Below are positions 17,907-26,297 of a stretch of DNA of 64,000 nt, in pieces. The DNA comes from JAEUMD01 sp050246945 (lineage in GTDB: Bacteria; Pseudomonadota; Alphaproteobacteria; Rhizobiales; Hyphomicrobiaceae). Numbering within the stretch: position 1 is the first letter of the stretch; the number at the start of each line of letters is the position of its first letter. Position numbers and translations under genes: made by a program. The stretch covers positions 1 to 64,000 of the forward strand of contig JBFWVC010000006.1 in NCBI GenBank assembly GCA_050246945.1. Direction: 5' to 3'. The notes under the pieces were generated by a model. The model saw only the letters and a list, made by a program, of their open reading frames with translations. It did no database searches and was not told the DNA's origin.

Positions 17907-18057
17907 CGTTCCGACTCTGACGCTTGGTTCCCTGCCGGGCACCGGCGCGTCGGCCCCGAACCCTAGATTTTTTGGTTCGTGTTCTGGATTCACTGACGTT
18001 TGACGACCTTCGCCCGGGCAGCAAACGACAGATCCAGAACATTAGGACAGGTCCGGC

Positions 18058-19566
18058 ATGAGGAAAGGCATGCAAACGTTTCTCAACAAGCGGCGTTTTG
18101 CATCACGACAGAGCGACGAACATCAACAGCAGACGGCACGTCCCTTGCGACAGGAACGGCAATTCCAGGCGAGGGTAAGAATGAATCGTCAATCTGGGAC
18201 ACTCCGTAGGCGCGGCCGCATCGCTCAGGCGCAATTTGTGCTGCGGCAACCGGGCGCGGTTCCGATCGCAGCGCCGCACGGTGCCATGCCGTTCGCTGCA
18301 GGTCCGGTGCGCATCCCTGTTCCTGAGTTCCCACAGACAGGTGGGCGCAGCTTCGTTCACATCGCCTGCCTGGCGCTCGTCTGGCTCGCGATCGCGACTT
18401 CCGGCATCGTCTTCAGCGAACCCGCGCCGACGGACGCGCTCGCAATCGGCCTCGTCATCCTCCTGCCGGTCGTCGGGCTCGTTGCAATCTCGCCCATGCT
18501 GGCGGGCTACCTCGCACTCTGGCTGATGACGTCTGCATCCGGCTTTCTCGCCGCGGCCATGGCTCCCGACATTGGCGACCCGACGAAATTCACGGCGGTC
18601 TCCACCTATCTCTATATTTCGAGCTTCGTTTTCGCCGCGTTCGTGGGGCGAAACGCCGCTGCTCATGCCCAACTCATTTTCAAGGCATGGAGCGTTGCCG
18701 CCCTGGTCGCGGCCGCCGCCGGTGTGGTCGGCTACTTCGAGCTGGTGCCCGGCGCATACGACATGTTCACGCGTTTTGGTCGCGCAACCGGTACATTCAA
18801 AGATCCCAACGTATTCGGCCCGTTCATTGTCGCACCATTCCTTTATGCACTGCACGTTGCAATCGAGCGACCATGGCACCGCATCGTGCTTCCCCTCGCT
18901 GTGGCTGGCCTTCTGGCACTCGGCGTGTTTCTCAGCTTCTCACGCGGGGCTTGGTTCAATCTTGCCCTTGCGCTGGTTATCTATGGCTGGCTTTCCTTCG
19001 TCACCACGACATCCGAAGCGCGGCGCAAGCGTATTGCGCAACTGATTGCGGCTGGCGCGCTGCTTGTCGCGATCGTCGTGCTCGGTGCTCTCCAGAACGA
19101 GCGGATCGTGAGCCTGCTGGGCGAACGCGCCAGTCTGACCCAGAGCTACGATGTGGGTCCGGAAGGGCGTTTCGGCGGACAGCAGAAGGCCATCGGCCTC
19201 ATCCTGGAGAATCCACTCGGTATCGGCGCCACTGTATTTGCGAGCGTTTACCACCACGAGGAGGTTCACAACGTCTACCTGTCGATGATGCTCAACGCGG
19301 GCTGGCTCGGAGGAGCCGTGTTCCTGTTGATGATCCTGTTGACGATCGTCCTGGGGTTGCGCCATGCGTTCCATGGATCGCGAAGCGCAGCCCGCGTTCA
19401 GCCCTTATTTCTCATCGCCTATGCGGCTTTTCTGGCAAACGCGCTGGAGGGCTTCATCATCGATCTGGATCACTGGCGTCACGTCTACCTGCTGATGGCA
19501 CTTGTGTGGGGCATGATGAGCGCCGATTCCCGCCTCCCCCGCGGCAGTCAAGCGGGGCAGGTGTGA
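18058..19566 (+). CDS. O-antigen ligase/Wzy-type polymerase
   Basis: A polytopic protein of up to 502 residues with roughly ten to twelve hydrophobic segments. The Wzy_C domain signature is LGVFLSFSRGAWFNLALAL, and the large periplasmic loop ends in the His-containing VYHHEEVHNVYLSMMLNAGW. It probably polymerises the lipid-linked repeats in the periplasm. Two starts are plausible: the ATG at 18058, preceded by AGGACAGG, and the ATG at 18181, preceded by GAGGG at ideal spacing. The 41 extra residues are Arg/Gln rich. No Wzx flippase is in the window. Confidence 0.85.
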   Translation: MRKGMQTFLNKRRFASRQSDEHQQQTARPLRQERQFQARVRMNRQSGTLRRRGRIAQAQFVLRQPGAVPIAAPHGAMPFAAGPVRIPVPEFPQTGGRSFVHIACLALVWLAIATSGIVFSEPAPTDALAIGLVILLPVVGLVAISPMLAGYLALWLMTSASGFLAAAMAPDIGDPTKFTAVSTYLYISSFVFAAFVGRNAAAHAQLIFKAWSVAALVAAAAGVVGYFELVPGAYDMFTRFGRATGTFKDPNVFGPFIVAPFLYALHVAIERPWHRIVLPLAVAGLLALGVFLSFSRGAWFNLALALVIYGWLSFVTTTSEARRKRIAQLIAAGALLVAIVVLGALQNERIVSLLGERASLTQSYDVGPEGRFGGQQKAIGLILENPLGIGATVFASVYHHEEVHNVYLSMMLNAGWLGGAVFLLMILLTIVLGLRHAFHGSRSAARVQPLFLIAYAAFLANALEGFIIDLDHWRHVYLLMALVWGMMSADSRLPRGSQAGQV

Positions 19567-19567
19567 C

Positions 19568-20143
19568 ATGACGAACAATGACGACATCTCGACAGATCAG
19601 GTGTTCATCAAGCCGCCGCAGCTGCCGCAAAGTCTGATGCAGCGACGCGGACCGCTGAACCCCAACGTCCTGGCTCGTCTGACCTCGGCGTTACTCGGAC
19701 TGGCGATTGCGTCTCTCGCCGTCACGTTCTCGAAGTCCGCACCAACCGGCGTCGCCTCGATTGGGGCGATCATGCTGTTTGCGGCCTTCGTGCTTGCCGT
19801 TCTGCGCGCCGCCCGGCGCGGAAAGCTCAAAGTATTGAAGTCGACGGCGAACGCGACAGCACGGCGGCACGCGCGGATCGTGACTCAAGGGGGGCCGGTT
19901 CCGCTCAAACCCATCTTGGCACGGCGACCCCGCCGACGGCCGCCGCGGATCCTCGGGCCCGCCTCGACGGTCATTGCATTCATCCCACGCCAGCAGCGGG
20001 GATGTGGCGGTTTCAATGGCAACGGCCGAGTTCTGCATCGGCTCCGGCCATGCAGTCCGGCGCGTATTCTGCCTCCCGAGACAACGGGGCGAGCCGATCT
20101 GGCCGGCGGCGGCAACGACAATTTGCCGCCCGGCGGGCGTTGA
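19568..20143 (+). CDS. Hypothetical small membrane protein of EPS cluster
   Basis: A 191-residue frame that starts 1 nt after the polymerase stop codon, suggesting coupling. It has two hydrophobic helices (VLARLTSALLGLAIASLAVTF and a GVASIGAIMLFAAFVLAVL segment), followed by a basic, proline- and arginine-rich tail of low complexity. I do not recognise a family. The tail may be partly overcalled, but the position and the helices make the N-terminal part credible. Its stop codon overlaps an FNR/FixK-type box. Confidence 0.5.
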   Translation: MTNNDDISTDQVFIKPPQLPQSLMQRRGPLNPNVLARLTSALLGLAIASLAVTFSKSAPTGVASIGAIMLFAAFVLAVLRAARRGKLKVLKSTANATARRHARIVTQGGPVPLKPILARRPRRRPPRILGPASTVIAFIPRQQRGCGGFNGNGRVLHRLRPCSPARILPPETTGRADLAGGGNDNLPPGGR

Positions 20144-20153
20144 CCAAAGTCAA
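20140..20153. promoter_or_regulatory. FNR/FixK-type box upstream of hemN
   Basis: TTGACCAAAGTCAA is a perfect 14-bp dyad fitting the FNR/FixK consensus TTGAY-N4-RTCAA. The next gene downstream on the plus strand is hemN, whose anaerobic induction by FnrL or FixK is established in other alphaproteobacteria. The site is about 390 bp before the hemN start, so a transcript activated from it would have a leader of roughly 350 nt that includes the tandem palindromes at 20351-20511. The link to hemN is inference. Confidence 0.6.
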
Positions 20154-20543
20154 TATTCCACCGGCCACCTCCTCCTAGATTGTCTGGGCCGCGCTCGGTG
20201 CTTCGGTTGTGGATCCGGCCCATGGGCTTCGGCCACAGCACCACATGGCGCAAGATGCCCAACCGTGATGCCGGCGCGGCAACCAACTCGCCCTAAAGCG
20301 CGTCGCGAAGTTTCTGATTCGCTCCTGGCGCTTCAGGTTCTTGCTTTTGTGCATGTCGTGCTCGCAAAACCGGTGTCCACTTTTGCGCGACATGCAGTAC
20401 TTGACCATGCATGTCGTGCTCGCAAAACCGGTGTCCACTTTTGCGCGACATGCAGTACTTGACCATGCATGTCGTGCTCGCAAAACCGGTGTCCACTTTT
20501 GCGCGACATGCATTGAGCCCGGCCCTGTTCAAAAGGAGAGGCG
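20144..20543. other. Gap upstream of hemN
   Basis: This 400-nt gap holds the downstream half of the FNR-type box, an apparently non-coding stretch, and the three-unit tandem palindrome at 20351-20511. The ribosome binding site AGGAGAGG for hemN lies at the end. Open frames on the minus strand across the repeats are repetitive translations of the repeat units and are not credible genes. Confidence 0.6.
20351..20511. repeat. Three-unit tandem array of a 45-bp palindrome
   Basis: Three identical 45-bp units (20351-20395, 20409-20453, 20467-20511) recur with a 58-bp period, separated by two identical 13-nt spacers (agtacttgaccat). Each unit has outer arms GCATGTCG/CGACATGC and inner arms CGCAAAA/TTTTGCG around the loop CCGGTGTCCAC, so each can fold into a hairpin. 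Diverged relatives occur at 42716, 49791, 49848 and 55901. The identical spacers and small copy number exclude a CRISPR array. This is the dispersed extragenic palindrome type found in Rhizobiales genomes. Confidence 0.93.
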
Positions 20544-21887
20544 ATGCGACCCGAACTGCTCCGCCGATATGCCGCCCCCGTGCCGCGCTACACCAGCTAT
20601 CCGACGGCGCCACACTTCTCGAGTGCTGTGGACCAGTCGCGTTACGGCTCCTGGCTCGACACGCTCGAGGACGGTACGCCACTCTCGCTCTACGTCCACA
20701 TCCCGTTCTGCAATGAGTTGTGCTGGTACTGTGGCTGTTCGACCAAGATCACCCGAAAAAAATCGCCTATCACGCGCTACCTGAAGGCGCTGTCGCGCGA
20801 GATCGATACCGTGGCCGGGCGGATCAAGACACGGCATCGCGTCTTGCACATCCACTGGGGCGGCGGCAGCCCGAGCATTCTGGCTCCGGACGAGATCCGC
20901 GCACTGGCAGGACAACTGAAGGAACGGTTCGAGTTTGCAGAAGGCGCAGAGTTCGCGGTCGAAATCGATCCGCGCGGACTCGATGAGGCGCGCATCGCCG
21001 CCTTTGCGGACGCAGGCGTCAATCGCGTGAGCATCGGTGTACAAGACTTCGACATGGCGGTGCAGGAGGCCATCAACCGTATGCAGTCGGTGGAACAGAC
21101 CGCATGGGTGGTCGACACGTTCCGGGCGCATGGCATCCGGGCGATCAACGTCGATCTCGTCTATGGGCTGCCGTTCCAGACGCTCGAAACGCTCGAAACC
21201 ACCGTGGACCATGTCTTGTCGATGAGGCCGGACCGGATCGCACTCTTCGGATACGCCCACCTTCCGCAGCGCATCAAGCACCAGCGCCTCATCGCTGACA
21301 ACTCGCTGCCGGATACCGCGGCCCGCTTGGCGCTGGCGACACGCGCAGCCGAGCGCCTCACACAGGGCGGCTTTGTCACCGTCGGTCTCGATCACTATGC
21401 GCTTCCGCAAGATCCGCTTGCGAGTGGCAGCGTGCGTCGCAATTTCCAGGGCTACACGACGGACACCGCCGCCGCGCTGATCGGGCTCGGCGCCTCCTCG
21501 ATCGGGCGGCTGCCGCAGGGCTACGCGCAGAACACGTCAGCCATCGGCGACTACGAGCGCCGTGTGCTCGACGGCGGTCTTGCAACTGTGCGCGGACACG
21601 AGATGAGCGCGGAGGATGCCGCGCGCGGCCTCGTTATCGAGCGGCTGATGTGCGACTTCACGTTCCCGGCGGAGGAGCTGCGAGCCCGCTTCGGCGAGAT
21701 TGCCGATCCGATCATCGCGGAGGCGGATGCGCTCTGCGATGCCGAGGCGGACGAGATGATCGCCTCGCGCGGTTCAGGAGCCGGTTTCCAGATCACCGAC
21801 AAGGGCCGCATCTTCGTCCGATCGATTTGCGCGACGTTCGACACCTATCTGGGCAAGGGCCTGGCACAGCATTCGGCGGGCGTGTGA
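20544..21887 (+). CDS. hemN: Oxygen-independent coproporphyrinogen III oxidase
   Basis: A 447-residue radical SAM enzyme that decarboxylates coproporphyrinogen III to protoporphyrinogen IX without oxygen. The cluster motif is Cys56, Cys60 and Cys63 (CNELCWYCGC), with the extra Cys65 typical of true HemN. HIHWGGGSPS and VSIGVQDF follow, as does the N-terminal PRYTSYPTAPHF shared by genuine HemN rather than HemW. AGGAGAGG precedes the ATG. It lies behind an FNR/FixK-type box, fitting anaerobic control. Confidence 0.95.
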   Translation: MRPELLRRYAAPVPRYTSYPTAPHFSSAVDQSRYGSWLDTLEDGTPLSLYVHIPFCNELCWYCGCSTKITRKKSPITRYLKALSREIDTVAGRIKTRHRVLHIHWGGGSPSILAPDEIRALAGQLKERFEFAEGAEFAVEIDPRGLDEARIAAFADAGVNRVSIGVQDFDMAVQEAINRMQSVEQTAWVVDTFRAHGIRAINVDLVYGLPFQTLETLETTVDHVLSMRPDRIALFGYAHLPQRIKHQRLIADNSLPDTAARLALATRAAERLTQGGFVTVGLDHYALPQDPLASGSVRRNFQGYTTDTAAALIGLGASSIGRLPQGYAQNTSAIGDYERRVLDGGLATVRGHEMSAEDAARGLVIERLMCDFTFPAEELRARFGEIADPIIAEADALCDAEADEMIASRGSGAGFQITDKGRIFVRSICATFDTYLGKGLAQHSAGV

Positions 21888-21903
21888 GGCTTGTCGCACG
21901 TCG

Positions 21904-21936
21904 CCTGTTTGCCCATGGCGCACCTCTCCAAACAGG
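21904..21936. terminator. Possible hairpin between convergent hemN and GST genes
   Basis: CCTGTTTG (21904-21911) pairs with CAAACAGG (21929-21936), an 8-bp stem with a 17-nt loop, in the 120-nt gap between the convergent hemN and GST genes. It lacks a T-run on either strand, so it would be a weak terminator or an mRNA-end stabilising hairpin at best. Confidence 0.35.
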
Positions 21937-22007
21937 TCGCAAACCGCGATGCCGCAACGCCGCGATGCAGGTGTCTGCGCAGATTGCGGCTAGGCGTTTG
22001 CACGTCA

Positions 22008-22682
22008 CTATGACGCCAGCACGATCTTGAGTACGTCGGCCACCTGTGGCGTGGGATTGACAGTCTCCGCGCGCTCGTAGGCCCGCACCACTGCCGGGCG
22101 CGCGCGAATGGCATCGAACCAGCGCTTCAGATTGGGGAATTCTTCGAGATTCTGGCCCTGGCGCTGATGCGGCACGATCCAGGGGAAGCTCGCGATATCG
22201 GCGATCGAATATTCGCCGGCAAGGTATTCGCGGTCGGTAAGGCGATCGTTCATCACGCCATAGAGACGGGCTGTCTCGTCGACGTAGCGTTTGATCGCGT
22301 ATTCGATCTTCTCCGGCGCGAAGAGACGGAAATGGTGGTTCTGGCCGGCCATCGGCCCCAGTCCACCCATCTGCCAGAAAAGCCATTGCATGGCTTCAGT
22401 GCGGCCTCGCAGATCGGCGCGCAGGAAGCGGCCAGTCTTTTCCGCCAGATACTGGAGGATGGCGCCAGATTCGAAGATCGATATCGCCTCTCCGCCATCA
22501 GCCGGTGCATGATCGATGATCGCAGGTATGCGGTTGTTGGGCGATATTTCCAGGAACGCGGGGTTGAACTGCTCACCGACATTGATATCGACCGGTTTTA
22601 TAACGTAGTCGAGACCCGCTTCCTCGAGGAAGATCGTAATCTTGTGACCGTTGGGTGTCGTCCAGTAGTAGAGGTCGATCAT
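22008..22682 (-). CDS. Glutathione S-transferase, YfcG/YghU type
   Basis: A 224-residue GST-fold protein. The N-terminal thioredoxin-like domain has YYWTTPNGHKITIFLEE, the Thr-Pro-Asn signature of Nu-class/YfcG enzymes that act as glutathione-dependent disulfide reductases. NNRIPAIID provides the cis-Pro, and the helical domain has QWLFWQMGGLGPMAGQNHHF. The start at 22682 is preceded by AGGGGC. It follows the Calvin cycle operon on the same strand after 120 nt, so it may be read through, but may have its own promoter. Confidence 0.88.
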   Translation of the reverse strand: MIDLYYWTTPNGHKITIFLEEAGLDYVIKPVDINVGEQFNPAFLEISPNNRIPAIIDHAPADGGEAISIFESGAILQYLAEKTGRFLRADLRGRTEAMQWLFWQMGGLGPMAGQNHHFRLFAPEKIEYAIKRYVDETARLYGVMNDRLTDREYLAGEYSIADIASFPWIVPHQRQGQNLEEFPNLKRWFDAIRARPAVVRAYERAETVNPTPQVADVLKIVLAS

Positions 22683-22802
22683 CGACAAGCCCCTGAGCGT
22701 CTGCGATTGTCCAGAACCTTCTACATCGCTTTTCATTCACAGGCGGACAAAAAATCGCGGCGCTGGTGTGGCACGAGGAGTGGGAGTGGACTGCTCCTGC
22801 CG

Positions 22803-23504
22803 TCAGAGCGAGCGCGCGGCGGTCGCACCGGCGAAGGCGCGATGCTTCAGCAGCTCGCGCATGTCGTCGAAAGCGTGCCAATGCGGCAGCGCGCCGACCG
22901 GCGACTTTCGGTAGCCTTCGGTGAACAGGGCAAAGCGAAGCCCTGCCCGCGCCGCGGTTTCAGCATCGACCTCGCTGTCGCCGACATAGAGGGCGTCGAC
23001 GTGCGAGCCGCCAAGCCTGCCGACAGCCAAGAGAAGCCCTTCCGGATCGGGCTTTTTTGTCTCCAGCGTGTCGCCGCCGATCACCACCTCGAAATGACGC
23101 GCAAGACCGAGATCGGCGAGTGCCGCACGCGAAAGATCCTCAGCCTTATTGGTGACGACGCCAAGCCGGCAGCCTGCAACTGAGAATGCTTCCAGCGCCT
23201 CGACGACGCCCGGATAGGTCCGTGTCCGCAGGGCCGGCTCCTCGGCATAGAATGCCTTGAACCGCGTGATTGCATGATGGAGATCAACTTTCCTGCCGGC
23301 ATCGCCCGCCGCTGCCAGGCAACGCTCCACCAGCTTCGGGATGCCATTGCCGATGTAGGACGTGATGGTCGTGAGATCGAAGACGGGCAGCGCAAGCTCG
23401 GCCATCAGGCGATTGGCGGCTGCATGAATATCCGGCGCACTATCGATCAGCGTGCCGTCAAGATCGAAGACAATGGCGCGCACCGCCGAGGGCTCTTCGC
23501 TCAC
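22803..23504 (-). CDS. gph: Phosphoglycolate phosphatase
   Basis: A 233-residue HAD phosphatase, often called CbbZ in cbb operons. It removes phosphate from 2-phosphoglycolate made when RuBisCO reacts with oxygen. Motif I is VFDLDGTLIDSAPD, motif II lies in GVVTNK, and motifs III/IV appear as KKPDPEGL and VGDSEVD. The start is a GTG at 23504 that overlaps the stop of the thioredoxin-like gene in a GTGA tetranucleotide, with GGAAGGA upstream. This supports coupling within the cbb operon and the photorespiratory role. Confidence 0.92.
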   Translation of the reverse strand: MSEEPSAVRAIVFDLDGTLIDSAPDIHAAANRLMAELALPVFDLTTITSYIGNGIPKLVERCLAAAGDAGRKVDLHHAITRFKAFYAEEPALRTRTYPGVVEALEAFSVAGCRLGVVTNKAEDLSRAALADLGLARHFEVVIGGDTLETKKPDPEGLLLAVGRLGGSHVDALYVGDSEVDAETAARAGLRFALFTEGYRKSPVGALPHWHAFDDMRELLKHRAFAGATAARSL

Positions 23505-24058
23505 GCGACATCCTTCCACTTGATCGAACAGCCCATGGACGGGATCTGCTCGGCGGGCCCATTGCCCGTTTCGGAAATTTGCTTCATGGCGAGATAGAGA
23601 TCGCGGCGCAAATCCGCAGGTCCCGCCTCCCTTCTGGAAGCGTCGAGACGGCCGCGGTATTGGAGACCCAGGTTGGCGTCGAAGCCAAAGAACTCGGGCG
23701 TGCACACCGCGCCATAGGCCTGCGCCACCTGTTGGCTCTCGTCATAGAGATACGGAAACGGGAAGCGGTGCTGCCCGGCGAGGCGCCGCATGTTGTCGAA
23801 GGAATCCTCGGGATAGGTCGCCGCGTCGTTGGCGGAGATCGCAACGATGCCGATGCCCATTGGTTGCAGATCGCGGGCGTCTCGCACGATCCTGTCGATC
23901 ACCGCCTGCACATATGGGCAGTGATTGCAGATGAACATGACGAGGGTGCCGCGCGCGCCCCTGATATCCGCAAGTCGCCATGTGCGCCCATCGGTTCCGG
24001 GTAGCTCGAAATCAGGAGCCTTCCAACCGAAATCGCAAACAGGGGTTTCCACCGCCAT
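23501..24058 (-). CDS. Thioredoxin-like (AhpC/TSA-type) protein in cbb operon
   Basis: A 185-residue thioredoxin-fold protein. It has the AhpC/TSA-like APDFELPGTDGRTWRLADI start and the motif MFICNHCPYV, giving a CxxC pair at Cys44 and Cys47. EFFGFDANLGLQYRGRLD follows. No signal peptide is present, so it is cytosolic. GAGGCGA precedes the ATG at 24058. It sits 54 nt after rpe and overlaps gph by 4 nt, so it is part of the Calvin cycle operon. The target is unknown; a redox role towards Calvin cycle enzymes is only inference from position. Confidence 0.85.
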   Translation of the reverse strand: MAVETPVCDFGWKAPDFELPGTDGRTWRLADIRGARGTLVMFICNHCPYVQAVIDRIVRDARDLQPMGIGIVAISANDAATYPEDSFDNMRRLAGQHRFPFPYLYDESQQVAQAYGAVCTPEFFGFDANLGLQYRGRLDASRREAGPADLRRDLYLAMKQISETGNGPAEQIPSMGCSIKWKDVA

Positions 24059-24112
24059 CGTTCGTCGCCTCAAATCTTATCATGTTCGTGCCGATCGCTG
24101 CGCGACGAGGCC

Positions 24113-24802
24113 TCAGGCCGCCGCCGACCGCATGGCTGTGTTCGCGGCGTTGCGGATCGCGGCGATATTGGCCGCATAACTCTCGCGCGTGCCGCCCTTG
24201 AATACGGCGGAGCCCGCCACCAGCACGTTGGCGCCGGCGGCGGCGACAAGCGGAGCAGTCTCCGGCGTCACGCCACCGTCGATCTCTATATCGATCGGGC
24301 GGTTGCCAATCATGTGCTTGATGCGGCGTACCTTCTCAACCACCGAAGGAATGAAGGCCTGACCACCGAAACCCGGGTTCACGGTCATCAGCAGAATGAG
24401 ATCGAGACGGTCGAGCACGTACTCAATGACGTTCTCGGGTGTCGAAGGATTGAGCGATACGCCCGCCTTCTTGCCGAGATTGCGGATCGCCTGCAGCGAG
24501 CGGTCCAGATGCGGGCCGGCTTCTGCGTGCACGGTGATGATGTCTGCGCCCGCTTCCGCGAACGCGGCCAGGTAGGGATCGGCGGGTTCGATCATCAAAT
24601 GGCAATCGAACACTTTCGGTGACGAATTGCGGATAGCCTTGATGACCGGAGGGCCGAACGTGATGTTGGGTACGAAGTGGCCGTCCATGACATCGAGATG
24701 AATCCAATCGGCGCCGGCGGCGTCGACGGTCGCGACTTCGGCTCCGAGCCTGGAGAAGTCCGCCGAGAGGATCGACGGCGCGATGATGACGTTGCCAGTC
24801 AT
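24113..24802 (-). CDS. rpe: Ribulose-phosphate 3-epimerase
   Basis: A 229-residue TIM-barrel enzyme that interconverts xylulose 5-phosphate and ribulose 5-phosphate, supplying substrate for phosphoribulokinase. Signatures are IAPSILSADFSRLGAEV, WIHLDVMDGHFVPNITFG with metal-binding His/Asp, MTVNPGFGGQAFI and EIDGGVTPETAP. Its ATG overlaps the cbbX stop in an ATGA tetranucleotide, a sign of translational coupling. Confidence 0.96.
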   Translation of the reverse strand: MTGNVIIAPSILSADFSRLGAEVATVDAAGADWIHLDVMDGHFVPNITFGPPVIKAIRNSSPKVFDCHLMIEPADPYLAAFAEAGADIITVHAEAGPHLDRSLQAIRNLGKKAGVSLNPSTPENVIEYVLDRLDLILLMTVNPGFGGQAFIPSVVEKVRRIKHMIGNRPIDIEIDGGVTPETAPLVAAAGANVLVAGSAVFKGGTRESYAANIAAIRNAANTAMRSAAA

Positions 24803-25740
24803 GCCTTGGGTCTCCCTGGTCCCATCGGGTCGTCGAGTCCGCCGGCGAAGACGCGGCTCGCGCGGATGTCGACCTCAGATATCGTCGAAAGGGCGCTTGC
24901 ATCCAGCGGTCCCGTCGATGTCTCGAACAGACGGTTGGCCTGACGCAGGCGGGCGCGATCCAGTGCGTTGCGGATCGAGCGGGCGTTGGCGAAGTGCGGC
25001 TGCGTGCGGCGGCGCGTGATGTATTCCCGCATGGCCACGTTGGCGCGTTCGTCGAGCACGTAGTTCTGATTGCCGAGCATCGAGACGGCGATCGAGAACA
25101 GCTCGGCGTCCTCGTAGTCGGGAAAGTCGATGTGATGAGCGATGCGCGAGCGGAAGCCTGGATTGGAGGTGAAGAACTTGTCCATACGGTCGGCATATCC
25201 GGCAAGGATCACGACGAGGTCGTCGCGGTTGTTCTCCATGACCTGGAGCAGAATCTCGATCGCCTCCTGGCCGTAGTCGCGCTCGTTGTCGGGGCGGTAG
25301 AGATAGTACGCCTCGTCGATGAACAGAACGCCGCCCATGGCGCGCTTCAAGACCTCCTTGGTCTTGGGCGCGGTGTGGCCGATGTATTGGCCGACGAGAT
25401 CGTCGCGTGTCACCGAGACGAGGTGGCCTTTGCGCACATAACCCAGGCGATGCAGCAGACCTGCCATCTTCATGGCCACTGTCGTCTTGCCGGTGCCGGG
25501 GTTGCCGGTGAAGCTCATGTGGAGTGTCGGCGTCTCGTGAGCGAGCCCCAACGACTTGCGGGCGCGCTCGACGATCAGCAGCGCGGCGATCTCGCGGATG
25601 CGCTGCTTGACCGGCTTCAAGCCGACCAACTCGCGGTCGAGTTCCTCAAGGATCTCGGCGACGCCCGAGTTCTGGAATTCCTCGGCGAGATTGACGTGGG
25701 TGACAGTCTTTTCATCGGCGGCTTCGGCCGTCATTGTCAT
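24799..25740 (-). CDS. cbbX: RuBisCO activase CbbX (red type)
   Basis: A 313-residue AAA+ protein that remodels inhibited form IC RuBisCO by acting on the C-terminal tail of the large subunit. Walker A is GNPGTGKT (79-86), the pore loop is YIGHT (119-123), and Walker B is VLFIDEA (138-144). PGFRSRIAHHIDFPDY contains the arginine finger region. It is 135 nt downstream of cbbS and overlaps rpe by 4 nt, the usual context of red-type RuBisCO operons. Confidence 0.96.
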   Translation of the reverse strand: MTMTAEAADEKTVTHVNLAEEFQNSGVAEILEELDRELVGLKPVKQRIREIAALLIVERARKSLGLAHETPTLHMSFTGNPGTGKTTVAMKMAGLLHRLGYVRKGHLVSVTRDDLVGQYIGHTAPKTKEVLKRAMGGVLFIDEAYYLYRPDNERDYGQEAIEILLQVMENNRDDLVVILAGYADRMDKFFTSNPGFRSRIAHHIDFPDYEDAELFSIAVSMLGNQNYVLDERANVAMREYITRRRTQPHFANARSIRNALDRARLRQANRLFETSTGPLDASALSTISEVDIRASRVFAGGLDDPMGPGRPKA

Positions 25741-25795
25741 CTCTTTGGACCTGTCTTCTCACGCTTGAATGTTCACGTTCGACTGCCAATTGCCC

Positions 25796-25821
25796 CGGCG
25801 GGGAGTCTCAGCCTCCCGCCG
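25796..25821. other. Hairpin in the cbbS-cbbX gap
   Basis: CGGCGGGGA (25796-25804) can pair, with one bulged base, with TCCCGCCG (25814-25821). This is the only sizeable gap inside the core of the operon (135 nt). There is no T-run, so rather than a terminator it may be an mRNA processing or stabilising structure that lets cbbLS accumulate above the downstream genes. The function is inference. Confidence 0.4.
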
Positions 25822-25875
25822 AAGCCTCGTGTTGGTTGTCCAGTCGTCCCTGTTTAGGCCGGGACGCGGAACGGA

Positions 25876-26268
25876 TCAACCGCGCATGGTTCTCCACGAG
25901 TAGGTCTGGCTGCGCGAACGCACGTCCGTCCGGGTCATGTCGATCGTCGGCTCCTTCGCCGGGCGGTTGACGATGAAGGATGTGCGAACCGTCTCCCAGC
26001 CGCGTGTGGAGTCGAAGGCATTGATGCGGATATAGGCGTCGGGAAACGCCTTCCGGCACTCCGCGATCTCCATCATGATGCCTTTGGCGTCCTTCAGGTC
26101 GAACATCGGGTTGCCCCACATCTCCCAATACGTGTTACGCGGATGCGGGTCATCCGTATACTCGATGCCGACCGCCCACTCGTTGCGCAGGCAGTATTCA
26201 AGCTGAGCGGAAATCTCCTCGTCCGTCAGGTCCGGCAGAAACGAGAAGCAGCCTTGTGTGATGCGCAT
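25876..26268 (-). CDS. cbbS: RuBisCO small subunit, form IC
   Basis: A 130-residue small subunit. It starts MRITQGCFSFLPDLTDEEI and contains YWEMWGNPMFDL, the usual small-subunit signature. The C-terminal extension from about residue 105 (RPAKEPTIDMTRTDVRSRSQ) is the feature of red-type small subunits, which forms a beta-hairpin in the central pore of the L8S8 enzyme. The start at 26268 was chosen because the longer frame runs into cbbL. It lies 29 nt after cbbL. Confidence 0.95.
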   Translation of the reverse strand: MRITQGCFSFLPDLTDEEISAQLEYCLRNEWAVGIEYTDDPHPRNTYWEMWGNPMFDLKDAKGIMMEIAECRKAFPDAYIRINAFDSTRGWETVRTSFIVNRPAKEPTIDMTRTDVRSRSQTYSWRTMRG

Positions 26269-26297
26269 TGCGTTGATCTCCTTTGTATCTACCGCGA

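Noticed and set aside
20351..20511. CRISPR-like repeat array
   Set aside because: The three repeats are palindromic over their whole length, the two spacers are identical 13-mers, and no cas gene is present. It is a tandem extragenic palindrome.
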